A DNA stretch of 64,000 bases from Mesorhizobium sp. M1E.F.Ca.ET.045.02.1.1 (lineage in GTDB: Bacteria > Pseudomonadota > Alphaproteobacteria > Rhizobiales > Rhizobiaceae): contig NZ_CP034447.1 of the NCBI RefSeq assembly GCF_003952485.1, positions 3,610,501-3,674,500 on the forward strand, given 5' to 3'. Of this stretch, positions 7,841 to 16,458 are shown piece by piece. Under the pieces are notes generated by a model, which was not told the DNA's origin, made no database searches, and saw nothing but the letters and a program-made list of their open reading frames with translations. The stretch's first letter is position 1. The number at the start of each line of letters is the position of its first letter. A program made the translations under genes and the position numbers.

Positions 7841-8755
7841 AAGACGATCGCTGCATGGTCCAAGTTTCGCCCTCGACACCAGCTCTCGATCTGGACATTA
7901 AGAAAAGTCCGCAGTGTTCGGAAGAATTCCGAACTCTACGGCCGCATCGTCAACGACATTGCGCCTGATCTGATGAGAGACAGGTACACTTTCAAGGACT
8001 TGTCGGATTTCGAATACAGGGCTCGCGACGAATCGATCGGGCGGGCGTACATGGGGCACATCTATTGGACGGAGATGCTGTACCGGGCGCATATGGCTTC
8101 GGTCGCATCGGTGTTCCGTACGTCCAGGTGGATCAAGGTGGCGGTCCGCGAACATGAGGCGGGAAGTCTATATGGCTGCGCGTCGGCGTGTAGAAGCCTG
8201 ATCGAATCCGCAGGCGATATAAACCACAGCCTGGGACCAGTGGCCCGGACGCTCGCCTACAACAAGGATGCGATACGAGCCGAGATTTCGGGTCAGGCTG
8301 GGGAGCCCATGCTGTCCGCTAAGGAGTTGGAAGACACGCTGATACACTTCACGCATGCCCGGAAGGTGCTGAAGACCGAAAAGACACCGGCAGTCGCAAG
8401 GCGATGCAGACCTTCCAGTACGTCGACCACGTGGATGGAATGAAGATTCCCGGCATAAAGCCGTTCCTACGCGAAACTTTGCGAGATCGGTCACCCGGCT
8501 GCCGACTCCGTGTCGGTGACCTTCGTTGCCAATGCCGGAGCCTGGATCGTAGACCCCGGCAACGAGATCGTCGTTCTCAAGGCGTTGCTCGCTGAACGGC
8601 AAGATACTCTCTCGGGCGTGCTAATGGCGTCGTTCAATGCCCCGCTCTTAATCCTAAGAACCCTTCACGCGTTCGATCTTTTCACGAGGCTGCGTAAGTA
8701 CCATTTCGATGAAATTCCTGAGTGGAAGAAGATCCAAACCGCGCTGCGATCGTAG
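7841..8755 (+). pseudogene. Broken gene of unknown function (truncated start, two compensating frameshifts)
   Basis: Protein-like sequence runs in one frame from about 7841 but the first ATG is only at 7973, with no ribosome site; residues before it ('SELYGRIVNDIAPDL') still look coding. Near 8380 the reading must drop one base to continue as 'GSRKAMQTFQYVDHVDG', and near 8467 it must gain one to reach 'YAKLCEIGHPAADSVSVTF'. It then runs to TAG at 8753. The product is helical with 'ACRSLIESAGDINHSLG', which recalls HEPN-like families, but I do not recognise it. Either it is a pseudogene or the base calls are wrong. Confidence 0.6.
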
Positions 8756-8886
8756 GCCATGAGCGGATCGAAAGACGTTCCGCCTTTCGACACGCATGGC
8801 GTGGATATTCGGTCTGCTAATCCTTCGAACACTTGCGTTCGGGCCCTCACGTCTCGCATAACTGCCATCACGAGGGGGAGGATTCG

Positions 8887-9888
8887 ATGGTCGAGCAGGT
8901 CATTCAGGTCGCGGTGCACGACCTGAAGAGGAATTCCGAGAGTTTTGAAACGGTGTCGGGTAACGCGCACCTCAAGGTCTCGGAAACGGTGGAGCGCGTG
9001 GTCGGCGAGCTGCACGCCATGTATGCGAGCCGCGCCTCGAAGTCTCACGGGCGCTTCGCGGCAAGCTCCGACAACTATCCGGCACAGACCTATCTTGACG
9101 AGTTCCGGAAGGGCGACTTCAAGGACTTCGCCACGCTCACGGCCAAGCTGATGACGACACTGACCGTTCAGGCGCGCCGAAAGCCCGGGGCGACGGGCGG
9201 TCACGTCCTTTTCGCGCATCTCGAGAAGGACGAGCAACGGTTTCTGCTAGTGGCGATCATCAACGACAAGCTCGGTGCGGCGCTCACCAAAAGCTTTGAC
9301 ATCGCGTCAGTCGAACACCTCGACCTCGACGGCTTCCGCTTCGCCGGCCGGATCAACATGACGGCATGGACTAACTCGGCGGACCGTTACATCGGCTTCC
9401 TAAAGGGCAAGGGGAACGTCGCCGAGTACTTCAAGGAGTTCCTCGGTTGCGACAGCACCGTTCAGGACCTCGAGGATACCAGGACACTGGTGCGCGTGCT
9501 GAACGGTTTCGCCGAGCCGGCGAAGGGCTTCGTGAAGGACAAGCAAGCTTTCCTGCAGAAGGCGTACGACATCTGCCAGCGATACATCCGGGACAACGAG
9601 CCTTTGGATCTCGAGACATTCTCCAACGAGCTCTTTCCAGAGAACCCGAAAGAACTCGCCAAATCGCTCGGAGATCCGGATGTCGGACTTGGCGACGGCT
9701 TCGTTCCGAAGAAGCGAGCGCTGTCGCCGATGGTGAAGTTCTCCGCGAAGACGCGGCTCTGGTCGGTCGAATTCAATCGGCAAGCCCTTACCGACGGCAA
9801 GATCGTCTATAACGACGACAAGAAGACCCTGACCTTCACCGAACTCCCTCCCGACCTGATCGAAAGACTGGAACACGATCAGGAGTAG
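8887..9888 (+). CDS. YejK/NdpA-family nucleoid-associated protein
   Basis: 333 residues from the ATG at 8887, with GAGGGGGAGG just upstream. The protein matches the 37-kDa nucleoid-associated family (YejK/NdpA). It begins with 'VIQVAVHDLKRN', has 'VLFAHLEKDEQRFLLVAIINDKLGAAL' and 'HLDLDGFRFAGRINMTAW', and a C-terminal half with 'FLGCDSTVQD...ETRTLV'-like helices. In E. coli YejK binds the nucleoid. Copies in accessory regions often sit beside defence genes. The next gene starts 9 bases after its stop on the same strand, so the two form an operon. Confidence 0.85.
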   Translation: MVEQVIQVAVHDLKRNSESFETVSGNAHLKVSETVERVVGELHAMYASRASKSHGRFAASSDNYPAQTYLDEFRKGDFKDFATLTAKLMTTLTVQARRKPGATGGHVLFAHLEKDEQRFLLVAIINDKLGAALTKSFDIASVEHLDLDGFRFAGRINMTAWTNSADRYIGFLKGKGNVAEYFKEFLGCDSTVQDLEDTRTLVRVLNGFAEPAKGFVKDKQAFLQKAYDICQRYIRDNEPLDLETFSNELFPENPKELAKSLGDPDVGLGDGFVPKKRALSPMVKFSAKTRLWSVEFNRQALTDGKIVYNDDKKTLTFTELPPDLIERLEHDQE

Positions 9889-9897
9889 CGTAGCCTC

Positions 9898-11067
9898 ATG
9901 ATCACGTTCGACCAGCTGATAGCACTCTACCGCAACACGGAGTTCTCGAAAGATGGCTCCGCGGGAAAGTTGACGGTCCGCGATTACAGCATTGTGGAAA
10001 CGCTGAAGCAGATTGAAAGCGATGAGAAGGCTTTCGACGACGCGGCATTCACGGTCGACTCAGCGTCGGCGGTCGTCATAGGCGCGACAGTTAGCGTCGA
10101 AATCGGCGCTCCACGCACAGGACTTGGCTTCCTCGCGCTCACCCTCGACCGGCTGCTCGAGAACCGTCGCAACCGCATAGCCGAGCCGGAGCGCTATTAC
10201 CTGATCGAGGAGAGGTTCGCCTACAACGATACCGTCGTTCCCGACGCCGTCGCGCGCTACCGGAACGCATTGCGCCTGGTCCGCACCTTAAAAGAGGCGG
10301 CTGCGTTTCTCGACCCGTACCAGGCGGAGATGCTGTTCCTCGGCTCGATCCGGCTGATGGTCCGTGTAGACTTCAGGTCATCGGACCTTGTCTCCGTAAA
10401 CTCCATACTGGTCGACGAGTTCGAGAACTTCGTCATGCAGAAGGTGCACAAGGACCAGAAGGCTGCGATCGTTGCTACCACGCTCATCGAGACGTGTCGC
10501 ACCCATCCCGAAGGCGAGCGCTTCAGGTACCTTCTTCGACACTTTCGGGACTTCGTCACAAAGTGCGAGGACAGCTATAGGCTGTTCGCGTCGGAGTTCT
10601 CGTACGACAAGATCCGGGGGAAGGCGGAAGAGGCCATCGCGGACTACACCGGTAAGATCCATAAGACATTCCATGACATCCAGAACCAGATAATGGGCAT
10701 TCCCGTCGCGAGTGTGATCATCGCCACGCAGCTCAAGCCCGCAACTCAATGCGACGTGAATTTCTGGGCAAACCTCGCCATCTCGCTCGGTGCAACGCTG
10801 TTCGTTGCCCTCCTGGCGTTTGCCATCGTCAACCAGCTGCTGACGCTGTCGACGATAGACGACGATCTGACCCGACAGAAGACCAAGCTGAAGGGCGATT
10901 ACTCGGTCGTCGCCGCGGAGTTCCTCCCTCTTTATCGCAAGCTGGAAAACCGGATTACACTTCACCGATTCGTCCTTGGCATCATCCTTGTCGTCTGCGG
11001 GCTCGGGGCGCTACTCACCTGGCGCATTTATTTCCAGCTGACAACTCTGATGCCGTGGGCGTGCTGA
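9898..11067 (+). CDS. Membrane protein of unknown function, partner of the NdpA-like gene
   Basis: 389 residues. Residues 1-285 are soluble and largely helical, with no enzyme motif I can name. Two hydrophobic segments follow at about 293-316 ('LAISLGATLFVALLAFAIV') and 358-378 ('FVLGIILVVCGLGALL'), separated by a charged loop. This suggests a cytoplasmic N-terminal domain anchored by a C-terminal hairpin. It is 9 bases from the NdpA-like stop codon, so it is probably co-translated. The pairing of a nucleoid-binding sensor-like protein with a membrane protein is the layout of many abortive-infection pairs, but function is inference. Confidence 0.8.
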   Translation: MITFDQLIALYRNTEFSKDGSAGKLTVRDYSIVETLKQIESDEKAFDDAAFTVDSASAVVIGATVSVEIGAPRTGLGFLALTLDRLLENRRNRIAEPERYYLIEERFAYNDTVVPDAVARYRNALRLVRTLKEAAAFLDPYQAEMLFLGSIRLMVRVDFRSSDLVSVNSILVDEFENFVMQKVHKDQKAAIVATTLIETCRTHPEGERFRYLLRHFRDFVTKCEDSYRLFASEFSYDKIRGKAEEAIADYTGKIHKTFHDIQNQIMGIPVASVIIATQLKPATQCDVNFWANLAISLGATLFVALLAFAIVNQLLTLSTIDDDLTRQKTKLKGDYSVVAAEFLPLYRKLENRITLHRFVLGIILVVCGLGALLTWRIYFQLTTLMPWAC

Positions 11068-11133
11068 GAGCGCCGTTCGGGTCACGCCATAGAAGCGAGA
11101 TTCGTTCGATTGGGGCACTATGGGCCATGTGGT

Positions 11134-12489
11134 TCACTCGAACGGACTGCCCGCTTTCGGTGAAGGCAAACTCTGCCTGAACGGCCGATTAGAGGCGCGG
11201 TGCTGCCGGACAACTTGGCGTGGCCGCGACACGCAAGGTGAGGTTTTTGGGGCGCCTCCCTCATGCGCGCGCTTGGAAGGCTTCGTCTTGAAATACAGCC
11301 AGTTGAGAAACGCGTCGGCGTCCGTGAAATCAGCGCCACCGATGCGCCTCCGCAGCGCGTCGATGGTAGCGCACAATTGCGTGTATCGTTCGGCCGACAG
11401 CGTTGCGACAGTTGGACTTCGAGGCGCGCCAATGCCGATCGCCGCTAGGGCGCCGGAGGTATTGCCGTTGAAGACAGCGTACCGCTTCGGGGCGAAGGTG
11501 CAGAGAATCGCCGTGATCATATTCACGCCCACGCCAGGAATACCGAGCGCTAGCTGACGCATCTGCTCGTAACCCCGTTCTGGCGCGAGTTTGGCTGCCT
11601 TCCTGCCCGCGGCGAACAGTGTGATCGTCTTCTTGGGATGATCGAGTGCCGCCGACCCTCGTCGATGAATGTCGCCGGAATGCCAGAGATGTTGATAAGG
11701 CTCTCTTGAAGAAATCAGATTGCTTAGATTCTCTGCGAAGACGCTCCTCATTTCCTTCGAAATCCTCGGCGCGTTGCCGAGATCCGCGATCAATTGCTGA
11801 ACCTTCAATGCCTTGTCCCGATCGGTCCGGCGCTTCGCCAGCGCGGAACGTTCGGTCTTGTCTGCGCGGTACTGGCGGAGGAAGCCATTCAAGCGCCGCA
11901 GATCGAACTGTGCGGCGAAGTTGTCTTCGAGCTCTTTCTCAAGTTTGCGTCGCAATCGCTCGGCGTCTTTGTGTCGCGAGGCATATTGCCCAAGCACCAG
12001 GTCATCGAGTTCTTGGAAGCTGCCGCTCTCACGAAAATCGGCAAAGGTGACTTTCAGATCCGACGACAGTTGTTCGTCCGAGTTCACCGTCGCCAGGATT
12101 GAAATTTCATCGTTTGTTGTCAGGGCGCCGGTCGTGAGGTTCGCTGACCCGATCAGACACCGAACCTGGCCTTCGCTTCGTCCGACATAGGACTTCGGGT
12201 GAAAGGTTGCGGTCTTGCCGTTTGCAAGAAACATTTCGAAGGCCCCGAACCGCTTCTTTATTGCGAGCAAATGCGCGAGCGCCTTTGGCTCGGTGATGTA
12301 GAAATCAGTACCGAGGAAAGCTTCAATTTTAGCGCCCTGCTTCAGGCGTGCCTCTAGGAGCAGCCCGATGATCCGTGCGCCACCCTCTTTTAGGAAGGCG
12401 ACGGCGATGCTGATCTGCTCAGCGCCCTCCAAAACATGGGCGACAGCGGTCCGATGATCATCGGACGCCTTGTTCTGGATGAGTCGCAT
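11134..12489 (-). CDS. Phospholipase D-like nuclease-family protein
   Basis: 451 residues. The N-terminal half has the PLD fold: 'ISIAVAFLKEGGARII', 'KIEAFLGTDFYITEP', 'TFHPKSYVG' (HxK) and 'CLIGSANLTTGAL' (SxN), the pattern of DNA-cleaving PLD-like endonucleases. Only one HKD-type motif is present and its Asp is not obvious, so it may act as a dimer. Residues about 320-345 ('LALGIPGVGVNMITAIL') look like a helix-hairpin-helix DNA-binding unit. The last 45 residues are rich in Arg and Ser and may be a loosely conserved tail. It is convergent with the membrane protein gene. Confidence 0.75.
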   Translation of the reverse strand: MRLIQNKASDDHRTAVAHVLEGAEQISIAVAFLKEGGARIIGLLLEARLKQGAKIEAFLGTDFYITEPKALAHLLAIKKRFGAFEMFLANGKTATFHPKSYVGRSEGQVRCLIGSANLTTGALTTNDEISILATVNSDEQLSSDLKVTFADFRESGSFQELDDLVLGQYASRHKDAERLRRKLEKELEDNFAAQFDLRRLNGFLRQYRADKTERSALAKRRTDRDKALKVQQLIADLGNAPRISKEMRSVFAENLSNLISSREPYQHLWHSGDIHRRGSAALDHPKKTITLFAAGRKAAKLAPERGYEQMRQLALGIPGVGVNMITAILCTFAPKRYAVFNGNTSGALAAIGIGAPRSPTVATLSAERYTQLCATIDALRRRIGGADFTDADAFLNWLYFKTKPSKRAHEGGAPKTSPCVSRPRQVVRQHRASNRPFRQSLPSPKAGSPFE

Positions 12490-13045
12490 GCCGGTACATC
12501 CCCCTCAATGGCAGAATCCGCCGTCTCGAGAATAGCGGCTACCGTCCGATTTACCGCCATCTAATAGATATCCGTGTGCGTCAATTGCAACGATGTTCGA
12601 GATGTCCGCCGACAATTGTAACGAAACCTCGGATAGACTGCCGGCAGCTCACGAGCCAGGTAACAGACGACGGCTTTCGGGAACGGATGGGGGCACTTTA
12701 TACGACCGATATGGCGCATTGCAGCCCGTCATTCTTGGGGCCGATAGCGGACTGGAAGCTTCGGGCCTCGGATCTTCCATAACGGACCTTCAATTCGGTG
12801 CGAGTATCTTCGTGACGTGACCCGAAGCAGACGCTTCAACAGGCCTGCTTTCGGGCCAACCGGCTAGAAAGTTCTACCTTGAACTCTGAGTGAATTCCCC
12901 GACTTTCCTGAAACACGACCTTCGCCCTGCCTGCGCAGATGGGCGATCGAGCCATATTGGCCAGCTTGGCGCTAGCCAAGCTGCGATTTATTTTCTCGAG
13001 TTTGAAACGGATCTCTGTTAACTGATAAGGGATTCGGAGAATCTC
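12490..13045. promoter_or_regulatory. Divergent control region with a 9-bp hairpin before the methyltransferase gene
   Basis: No convincing gene in this 556-bp stretch between the divergent PLD-like and methyltransferase genes. At 12962-12983 a perfect inverted repeat CAGCTTGGC-GCTA-GCCAAGCTG stands 62 bases before the methyltransferase ATG and is followed by a T-rich run. It could be an operator, since cytosine methyltransferases and their controllers often bind such repeats, or an attenuator. Confidence 0.45.
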
Positions 13046-14200
13046 ATGTCGAATCAGACCGTCGCAAGCCTATTTTCGGGAATTGGTGGATTCGAGGTGG
13101 GTTTCGCCAAAGCGGGCCTAAAGACGTCCCTGATGTGCGAAAAGGATTCTGCGGCACAGGCCGTCTTGCGAAGCCGCTTTCCGGAGATCAGTCTTGTCGA
13201 CGATGTCACGGCCATGCCTCGTCTTCCCAAGTGCGACGCCCTTGTCGGTGGCTGGCCTTGCCAGGATCTCAGTCAAGCTGGACGGATGGCTGGTTTGGAC
13301 GGCAGCCAGTCCGGGCTGGTGTCGCACGTGTTCAGGTTGCTCGACGCTACACCGAAGAAGCCGAATACTATAGTTCTCGAAAACGTTGCGTTCTCCCTAA
13401 ATCTGCAGAAGGGCAAGGCAGTACGGTACGTTACCGCCGAGCTAGCCGAACGCGGCTACCGCTGGGCGTACCGCGTGCTGGACACTCGGGAATTTGGGCT
13501 TCCGCATCGACGCCGGCGCATTTTCATCGTCGGCATGTTGGAGGGTGACCCCGGAAACCTCCTCTTCGACGGTATCGACCGCGTAGCGCCCGCAAGCGAT
13601 TGGGCGGCCAACATCGGATTTTACTGGACTGAGGGCAATCGTGGCGTGGGTTGGACCCCTGATGCAGTACCACCCCTAAAAGGGGGCTCCGGCCTAAGCA
13701 TACCTTCACCGCCTGCTATTTGGACGGTGGAAACTGGACTGTTTCAGACGCCTGGCATCGAGGATGCGGAACGCCTTCAAGGTTTCCCCGCTGGCTGGAC
13801 GGCGGCTGCCCGCGACACCAATAAGGGCGAGCGCGGGCGCTGGCGCCTTGTTGGCAACGCTGTGAGCGTGCCTGTGGCGACCTGGGTCGGACAACGTCTG
13901 GTGGCCTCGGAAGCCCACAGCCTTGCCTATCAGGAACACGGTACCGAGACGCTTTCCCAGCACAACGCGGCGTGGGGTGGCCCTAAGCAGACTTCACGCT
14001 ACATACCTGGGGCGGGTGAAGGACCGGCAGACGAACGCCGCGTCTCGATCGCGAGCTTTGGCTTGAACGATGCACAGACATTATCCGTCCGCGCCGCCGA
14101 GGGATTTCTTCGCCGCTACATGAAGAGTGGGCTAACTAAGAACCAAGACTTCGCGCAAGCACTGGCGACCCACTGCGGTCTCGAAGAAGTACCCGCCTAA
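13046..14200 (+). CDS. DNA (cytosine-5)-methyltransferase
   Basis: 384 residues. It shows the canonical motif series: I 'SLFSGIGGFEVGF', IV 'GGWPCQDLSQAG' with the catalytic Cys, VI 'VLENV', VIII 'LPHRRRRIFIVG', IX 'IEDAERLQGFPAGW' and X 'LVGNAVSVPVATWVG'. The target-recognition region between VIII and IX is short. After motif X there is an extra tail of about 80 residues. GGAG is found just before the ATG. With the HNH and Vsr genes to the right it probably protects host DNA in a restriction-modification set; the sequence it recognises cannot be read here. Confidence 0.93.
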   Translation: MSNQTVASLFSGIGGFEVGFAKAGLKTSLMCEKDSAAQAVLRSRFPEISLVDDVTAMPRLPKCDALVGGWPCQDLSQAGRMAGLDGSQSGLVSHVFRLLDATPKKPNTIVLENVAFSLNLQKGKAVRYVTAELAERGYRWAYRVLDTREFGLPHRRRRIFIVGMLEGDPGNLLFDGIDRVAPASDWAANIGFYWTEGNRGVGWTPDAVPPLKGGSGLSIPSPPAIWTVETGLFQTPGIEDAERLQGFPAGWTAAARDTNKGERGRWRLVGNAVSVPVATWVGQRLVASEAHSLAYQEHGTETLSQHNAAWGGPKQTSRYIPGAGEGPADERRVSIASFGLNDAQTLSVRAAEGFLRRYMKSGLTKNQDFAQALATHCGLEEVPA

Positions 14201-14850
14201 ACGCGGCGGTAGTGCTGCCTTGTCTTGTAGCGCTCAAGCCCCTTAATGAGCGAGACCATGAAGATCCTTGTCCGTCGAAACTTCTCGGTAATGTCCTGAG
14301 TGCTGAATTGGGAACCGACGGTCTCGAACGTCTCGGCGCCATGAGCAAGTGTGTTGCGCATCTGTCTTATAAGGACCAGGTCGGAACCGCCGAGGCAAGA
14401 TCGCGGTGGTCGCCATCGGCTTTCGATCCGCGCGACGAAGCGTAGCAATTCCTCGTTGTCGACATTTCCGGAAAACGGCAGACGGCGCAGGTCTGATTTC
14501 CAGTCCACGACCCCAGGCGCGCGGATGAGGCTGTCGTGGTTGGCGCCCTGGGTGAGCCGGTCGCGGAAGTGAGCTCGGGCTATCTCTTCCTGCCAGTAGT
14601 CTTTCAGAGCCATAAAGCCGCCACCGCCTGCCAGGATCTCCTGTCGCAGCCCTACCAACGCCTCTCGGGAACCGAACTCTATGCAGTTGTACATCATGAT
14701 GAAGGCGGAGGCGCGGGACGCCGTGATCGCCGCCGTTGCGCGGTAGAAACTGCGGCCGGGTATGTTGTAAACACGCTCCAGCGACTGCAGAGACTTTAGG
14801 TACTCGGACACGTCCTGCGCGCGGACGCGAAAGCGTCCCTCAACGCTCAT
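14197..14850 (-). CDS. HEPN-like (MAE_28990 family) protein
   Basis: 217 residues from the ATG at 14850, which overlaps the stop of the DUF262 gene by 11 bases. 'LIRQMRNTLAHGAETF' gives the RX4H motif (R-NTLA-H) of HEPN RNases near the C-terminal third. 'AFIMMYNCIEFGSREAL' and 'FMVSLIKGLERY' are other helices of the MAE_28990 type. HEPN proteins cleave RNA or act as toxins. The tight overlap with the DUF262 gene implies the two act together. Its stop overlaps the stop of the convergent methyltransferase gene by 4 bases. Confidence 0.75.
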   Translation of the reverse strand: MSVEGRFRVRAQDVSEYLKSLQSLERVYNIPGRSFYRATAAITASRASAFIMMYNCIEFGSREALVGLRQEILAGGGGFMALKDYWQEEIARAHFRDRLTQGANHDSLIRAPGVVDWKSDLRRLPFSGNVDNEELLRFVARIESRWRPPRSCLGGSDLVLIRQMRNTLAHGAETFETVGSQFSTQDITEKFRRTRIFMVSLIKGLERYKTRQHYRRV

Positions 14851-15910
14851 ACGGACGGCCGAGCAGGCTGTCGCGGACGTATTCGATACGCCCCCGGAGC
14901 TTCGGAGCACTGTTGCTGGCGTCCGTCCGCACCAGCTCCTCGAACTGCTTCGACCGCAGCCATGCATCCGATGGCGGCCTTAAGGCCGGATCGCTCCGTA
15001 AGGCGAGCGCCGTTCCAACGGCAATGGCTTCGAAGCGGACACGAGGAACGCGTTTCCCTCCATCCGGCCGATAGAAGGCCTTCGGATAGTACATGCGGAT
15101 AAACTGCATTGTCCGCTCGAATTCGGCGCCCATCTCCGAGAGCCGCGCTTCGTCAGTGGACTTGTTCAGCTTGTCCATGTTGGAGTCGAGGAATTTCCTG
15201 ACATCGTGGCGGAACGCCAGGTAGCGGTCGCAGTAGATGAAAAAGCGCGTGACTAGCTCTTGACGCTCGCTGCGAGCGTCGACGCCCTTGGCCATATGGG
15301 GCGTCAAGCTCTTAAAGAGGTCTGATGCAGCCCTTTCAATCACCAGATCGAGGAAGGCACCGCGGTAAACGCCTTTCCGTATTTCGGCGTCTTCAAGTCG
15401 CTTTCCTGATGTGTTGAGGCGCCTGAACAGCTCAACACGGGTGCTTTCGTCGGTTCCCTGGTCCAAGACGAACGAACGTATTGGCGTGTTGTTGAGACGC
15501 CGCTGCACCGAGGGCGGCAAATCGGCGAAATGATATCCGTTCAGTATGTCTAGCTTCTCGAGACCTCTCAGCGCGAACCCATCCCGCAAATATCGTACTA
15601 GGCTTCGGATCCGTTGCGAGCCGTCAACGATCTCCAAGCGCCCCTCGACGTCATAGAGGAATACCGGAGGAACTGGGACCCTGAGGATGAGGCTCTCGAT
15701 GAAATAGGAGCTTTGCTCCTCGTTCCAAGCGAGGCTTCGCTGATACTCCGGAACGTAGATGTCCCCTTCCGTCTCGGCCTCATCGCGAAATTTCGAAACC
15801 ACCAGTTCGACGGAAAAGTCCGTAACAACGTACCGAGCCTCCCGGCGCACATCATCGACGATCGCAGCCACTTCGTCCGGGTCTGCCAACTGCAGTAAAA
15901 GGTTCGACAT
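14840..15910 (-). CDS. DUF262-domain protein (GmrSD/ParB-like)
   Basis: 356 residues. 'YVPEYQRSLAWNEEQSSYFIESLILRVPVPPVFLY' and 'LEIVDGSQRIRSLVRYL' are the DUF262 signature, the latter being the DGxQR nucleotide or DNA-processing motif (here DGSQR). 'FRRLNTSGKRLEDAEIRKGVYRG' is also typical. DUF262 domains form the nuclease-like subunit of GmrSD restriction of modified phage DNA and occur in many defence operons. Here it precedes a HEPN gene in an overlapping pair. It is divergent from the hypothetical gene at 16028. Confidence 0.85.
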   Translation of the reverse strand: MSNLLLQLADPDEVAAIVDDVRREARYVVTDFSVELVVSKFRDEAETEGDIYVPEYQRSLAWNEEQSSYFIESLILRVPVPPVFLYDVEGRLEIVDGSQRIRSLVRYLRDGFALRGLEKLDILNGYHFADLPPSVQRRLNNTPIRSFVLDQGTDESTRVELFRRLNTSGKRLEDAEIRKGVYRGAFLDLVIERAASDLFKSLTPHMAKGVDARSERQELVTRFFIYCDRYLAFRHDVRKFLDSNMDKLNKSTDEARLSEMGAEFERTMQFIRMYYPKAFYRPDGGKRVPRVRFEAIAVGTALALRSDPALRPPSDAWLRSKQFEELVRTDASNSAPKLRGRIEYVRDSLLGRPYER

Positions 15911-16027
15911 AAGGTTTTGGTCCCGACAAGATGCATAGATGTCAGATTCTTGGCATGATCGCTAGCGAGGCAGAGAATCGGAACCCTGCGTCGCTCGCCC
16001 AACACTCGGCGCCGTGAGGAAAATGTC

Positions 16028-16420
16028 TTGACGGCTTTCGGTGAGGATGGTCAGATACTGGACGCAGAGTTCGAGGTCGAAGAAACGGCCATCGGGGTCG
16101 ACATCGTGCTTCACTCGAATGGCGGCGTCTCCCGAGGCAAGCCCGCCTACAACCCGGACTATATCGCGACCCTTGAAACCATCTTAGCCCGCCTCGCGGT
16201 GCTCGGTGGCAATCTTGAGGGGGCGTGGGTCGACAGTAAGGCCCTCGCCGACCTCGACCCGAACGACCGTCGAGTTAAATTGGAGACGGCCGACTATCCC
16301 ATTCGTCTATCCGACGTTTCCGATATCGGCGAACTCAGATTGCAGATCCGCCGGAGCGTTTCAACGATCGGAAGGTCGGAACGTCGATCTGCCGGCACCG
16401 GCAATAAAAGTTACGACTAG
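16028..16420 (+). CDS. Hypothetical protein, possible N-terminal part of a restriction protein
   Basis: 130 residues from a TTG, with no strong ribosome site. An ATG at 16023 is in another frame and stops at once. The sequence 'ETILARLAVLGGNLEGAWVDS...KLETADYPIRLSDVSDIGELRLQIRRSVSTIGR' followed by 'GTGNKS' resembles the head domain found before HNH or McrA-type nuclease domains. It stops 38 bp before the IS630-type element, beyond which an HNH gene follows, so it may be the front of a once longer gene. Confidence in function is low. Confidence 0.5.
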   Translation: MTAFGEDGQILDAEFEVEETAIGVDIVLHSNGGVSRGKPAYNPDYIATLETILARLAVLGGNLEGAWVDSKALADLDPNDRRVKLETADYPIRLSDVSDIGELRLQIRRSVSTIGRSERRSAGTGNKSYD

Positions 16421-16458
16421 CGGTATCTTTCGACATCCGCCCTTCTCTTCCGAGACTA

